6,924 nt of DNA from Candidatus Nanoarchaeia archaeon. GTDB lineage: Archaea; Nanobdellota; Nanobdellia; Woesearchaeales; CG1-02-33-12. Positions 5,022 through 6,924 of the stretch are shown piece after piece. The notes below the pieces were generated by a model that made no database searches, was not told the origin of the DNA, and saw only the letters and a program-made list of their open reading frames with translations. The stretch's first letter is position 1. Each line of letters starts with the position of its first letter. The stretch lies in contig JAQTRH010000051.1 in assembly GCA_028711925.1 (NCBI GenBank), positions 1 through 6,924 on the forward strand. Reading direction: 5' to 3'. The translations under genes were made by a program, and so were the position numbers.

Positions 5022-6161
5022 ATGAAAGGGATTGCAATAACACACAAGGGATTAGAGGATATAGCTGCCCTGGAAATTAAGGAGATAATTAAAGCCAGCT
5101 CTGAAATCAAGGAAACATCTGTAATTTTTAACTTAAAAAAGATTGAGGAATTGTGCACTCTGGCTTATAAGGCCCAGTCTTTGATAAGGGTTATTTATCT
5201 TTTTGACAGCTTTAAGGTTAAGGATGATGAAAAATCAATTCTTGATAAGATTAAAAAAAGCGTTGAAAAAATTGATTTAACAGAATGGCTGGATGAAGAA
5301 AAAACATTCAGAGTTTCATGCAAACATGTTGAAAATGAGATAAGCAGCCAGGAAATAGAAAAGGAAACAGGAGCTATTATAATAGACAAAATACAACAGA
5401 CAAGTAAATATCAACAAAAAGTTGACCTCGATAATCCTGATATCATATTTTACATTTATATTTATAAAAACCAATGCTACCTTGGAATTGATTTCTGCGG
5501 TTTTGACTTAAGCAAAAGGGATTATAAGGTGTTCAGCAATCCAGCTGACACAAAGGGAACAATCTCATACTCTGTTTTAAGAATTGCAGGATATAAAAAA
5601 TCAGATACATTGCTTGATCCCTTCTGCAGCTCAGGAACAATTCCCATAGAAGCAGCTTTATTTAAAATGGGTTCTGTTAATTTTTACAGAAAAGACAGGT
5701 TTGCTTTTTTAAAACTTAGGCAGTTTGAAAATCACGATTTCAAGAAATTGTTTAATCATGACTTTAATGAAGAGAAGCCAAAAATACTTGCTTCTGATGA
5801 AAGGCTTTTCAATATGAGGGCAGCAAAAAAGAACGCAAAAATAGCTTCTGTTAATAAAATGATTGAGTTTTCAAAAATAGATGTTGACTGGCTTGACACA
5901 AAATACGAAAAGCAGAATATTGACTTAATAGCAACAAAGCCGATTTTCCTTAAGTATGAGCTTGATAAAACAAAAAAGCTTTACGATGGATTTTTTTACG
6001 GTGCAAAGTACATCCTTAAGGATAAGGGAAAAATAGCAATTATTTCAAGGGGAGATGATTTGATATTTGAACTATCCAAAAAGCATGGATTTAATATTTG
6101 CCATGAAAGGATTGTATTTCAGGGCGACCAGCAGCTTAAAATAACAATATTTCAAAGATAA
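5022..6161 (+). CDS. THUMP-domain class I RNA methyltransferase homologue (RlmL/TrmN/Trm14-like), degenerate motif IV
   Basis: The 379-residue protein resembles the THUMP plus Rossmann methyltransferases that make N2-methylguanosine in tRNA or rRNA. The N-terminal part opens with GIAITHKGLEDIAALEI (residues 3-19), typical of the ferredoxin-like/THUMP module. The THUMP domain proper covers roughly 60-160 (FRVSCKHVEN at 96-105, YLGIDFCGFDLSKRDYKVF at 153-171). The catalytic domain shows SAM motif I LLDPFCSSGTIPIEAAL (197-213) and an acidic strand ILASDE (255-260). Motif IV, usually (D/N)PP(Y/F), reads ATKPIF (304-309), so the Asn/Asp that positions the target amino group is replaced by Lys. It may be inactive, may use a different chemistry, or may only bind RNA. 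It starts 13 nt after folC with no Shine-Dalgarno. The target RNA cannot be assigned from sequence alone. Confidence 0.82.
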   Translation: MKGIAITHKGLEDIAALEIKEIIKASSEIKETSVIFNLKKIEELCTLAYKAQSLIRVIYLFDSFKVKDDEKSILDKIKKSVEKIDLTEWLDEEKTFRVSCKHVENEISSQEIEKETGAIIIDKIQQTSKYQQKVDLDNPDIIFYIYIYKNQCYLGIDFCGFDLSKRDYKVFSNPADTKGTISYSVLRIAGYKKSDTLLDPFCSSGTIPIEAALFKMGSVNFYRKDRFAFLKLRQFENHDFKKLFNHDFNEEKPKILASDERLFNMRAAKKNAKIASVNKMIEFSKIDVDWLDTKYEKQNIDLIATKPIFLKYELDKTKKLYDGFFYGAKYILKDKGKIAIISRGDDLIFELSKKHGFNICHERIVFQGDQQLKITIFQR

Positions 6162-6169
6162 TGAAAAGG

Positions 6170-6177
6170 TTTATATA
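6170..6177 (+). promoter_or_regulatory. Archaeal BRE/TATA promoter for the prepilin-like gene
   Basis: TTTATATA preceded by GAAAAGG (6163-6169) is a textbook archaeal BRE-TATA pair in the short gap after the methyltransferase stop. Its centre is 26.5 nt before the ATG at 6200, the same spacing as for folC. This is the clearest promoter in the window and the best single piece of evidence that the DNA is archaeal. Confidence 0.85.
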
Positions 6178-6188
6178 CAATATTTGTT

Positions 6189-6196
6189 AAGGTGAT
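6189..6196 (+). promoter_or_regulatory. Shine-Dalgarno of the prepilin-like gene
   Basis: AAGGTGAT extends the anti-SD match past the GGTG core and ends 3 nt before the ATG at 6200. It would be outside the mRNA if transcription began exactly where the TATA spacing predicts, so either the start site is further upstream or the motif is not used. Confidence 0.65.
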
Positions 6197-6199
6197 AAC

Positions 6200-6924
6200 A
6201 TGAAAAAAAGGGGCCAAGTAACTATGTTTATAATTGCAGGCATAGCTGTTCTTGCTTTTATTGTTTTATTTCTTTATGCTCAAAACATAAATTTAAATGA
6301 TGCTAATGTTATACCCCTTGATGAAACAAAGCCAATAAATCACTATGTTGGGCTGTGCGCTAAATCAACAACAGAAGATGCTTTGTTTAAATTAGGTATT
6401 CAAGGCGGTTATACATCTACTCCCCCGAATTATATGCAGTCCGTTTACTCAAAAATAGCCTATTGGTACTATGAAGGAGAAGATATCTCTCCATCTATTA
6501 AAAAAATGGAACAAGAACTTTCTTTGTATGTAGATAAAGCGCTGCCAGAATGCATTGAAAATCTTGATGTTTTTAGGGAGATGGGCTATAATTTTGAATT
6601 TAATGATATTAAAACAAAAGCAAAAATAAGCGATAATTTTGTTGAGTTTAATATAAACTACCCAATAACAATAATAAAACAAAACTCAAAAGCAAAAATA
6701 AGCGATTTTTACGAAATTTATAATGTTAGGTTAGGTCATATACACAACATATCTAAACAAATAGTTGAGAAAGAAGTTGAAGACCCATTATGGATAGACA
6801 TATCTTTCCTTATGTTGCAGGATGTAAAGTTTGATATATACCCTTATGATAACAAAACAATCATTTATTCTGTTGTTGATGAACAATCAAAGCTAAGTCA
6901 AGGAAAAAACTTCACTTTCTTGTT
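6200..6924 (+). CDS. Prepilin-like membrane-anchored protein (3' truncated by window)
   Basis: The frame is open from the ATG at 6200 to the window end, giving 241 residues of an incomplete protein. It begins MKKRGQVTMF followed by a hydrophobic stretch to about residue 27. This pattern, a basic Gly-Gln junction directly before a single helix, matches archaeal class III (type IV pilin-like) signal peptides, with predicted cleavage between Gly5 and Gln6. The rest is extracytoplasmic in this model and soluble, with Cys53 and Cys118 that could form a disulfide, a QGGY motif (68-71), an aromatic AYWYYEGED patch (87-95) and a probable beta-rich part after 130. I do not recognise a named family; proteins with KRGQVT-type starts are common in DPANN archaea. 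It has its own strong promoter and looks unrelated to the folate genes. A pilin subunit, adhesin or other surface protein are all possible. Confidence 0.75.
   Translation, partial: MKKRGQVTMFIIAGIAVLAFIVLFLYAQNINLNDANVIPLDETKPINHYVGLCAKSTTEDALFKLGIQGGYTSTPPNYMQSVYSKIAYWYYEGEDISPSIKKMEQELSLYVDKALPECIENLDVFREMGYNFEFNDIKTKAKISDNFVEFNINYPITIIKQNSKAKISDFYEIYNVRLGHIHNISKQIVEKEVEDPLWIDISFLMLQDVKFDIYPYDNKTIIYSVVDEQSKLSQGKNFTFL
6615..6706 (+). repeat. In-frame 20-nt direct repeat within the prepilin-like gene
   Basis: An identical 20-mer (CAAAAGCAAAAATAAGCGAT) occurs at 6615-6634 and again at 6687-6706, exactly 72 nt or 24 codons apart and in the same frame. Both copies encode KAKISD (residues 140-145 and 164-169). 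It may mark a duplicated structural unit or just a recurrent low-complexity string. Confidence 0.6.

Noticed and set aside
6449..6682. 77-codon minus-strand ORF inside the prepilin-like gene
   Set aside because: Its translation is rich in Phe, Ile, Tyr and Lys, has no domain signature, and is antisense to an open frame that has a promoter, an SD and a signal peptide.

Overview
This AT-rich window is most likely chromosomal DNA of a small-genome archaeon of the DPANN type, perhaps Woesearchaeota- or Pacearchaeota-like. That placement is an inference. It rests on TATA/BRE-type promoters (3785-3792, 6170-6177, weaker 4993-5000), an archaeal prepilin-like protein (KKRGQVTMF start) and very tight gene packing. 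No bacterial -35/-10 promoter was recognised. All seven genes lie on the + strand.

Layout: 1-219 is the 3' end of a DNA gyrase A gene. 220-445 is the only sizeable non-coding stretch. It holds a run of inverted repeats, including three tight hairpins that all have 3-nt loops, followed by a probable promoter and a Shine-Dalgarno for the next gene. 446-3779 is a compact four-gene run: thyA (thymidylate synthase), a dihydrofolate reductase gene overlapping it by 4 nt (ATGA), glyA (serine hydroxymethyltransferase) and tmk (thymidylate kinase), with single-nucleotide gaps at the last two junctions. 3815-5008 encodes a FolC-family folylpolyglutamate synthase with its own TATA box. 5022-6161 encodes a THUMP-type RNA methyltransferase homologue whose catalytic motif IV is degenerate. 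6200-6924 starts a prepilin-like, membrane-anchored surface protein that runs off the window.

The genes form one working unit. ThyA makes dTMP and releases dihydrofolate, DHFR reduces it to tetrahydrofolate, GlyA recharges it with the serine one-carbon unit, Tmk phosphorylates dTMP, and FolC adds glutamates that retain the folate in the cell. No gene for making the pterin or p-aminobenzoate parts of folate is present here, so the cluster would fit a cell that salvages folate from a host or neighbours; that is inference.

I found no mobile element, CRISPR array, tRNA/rRNA or defence system. The points most worth a second look are the tandem hairpins at 288-363, the methyltransferase that lacks an NPPY motif, the DHFR with Asp at the usual NADPH-phosphate-binding Arg/Lys position, the Ala in the Tmk Walker A motif, and the constant 29-30 nt from TATA box to ATG, which implies leaderless mRNAs.
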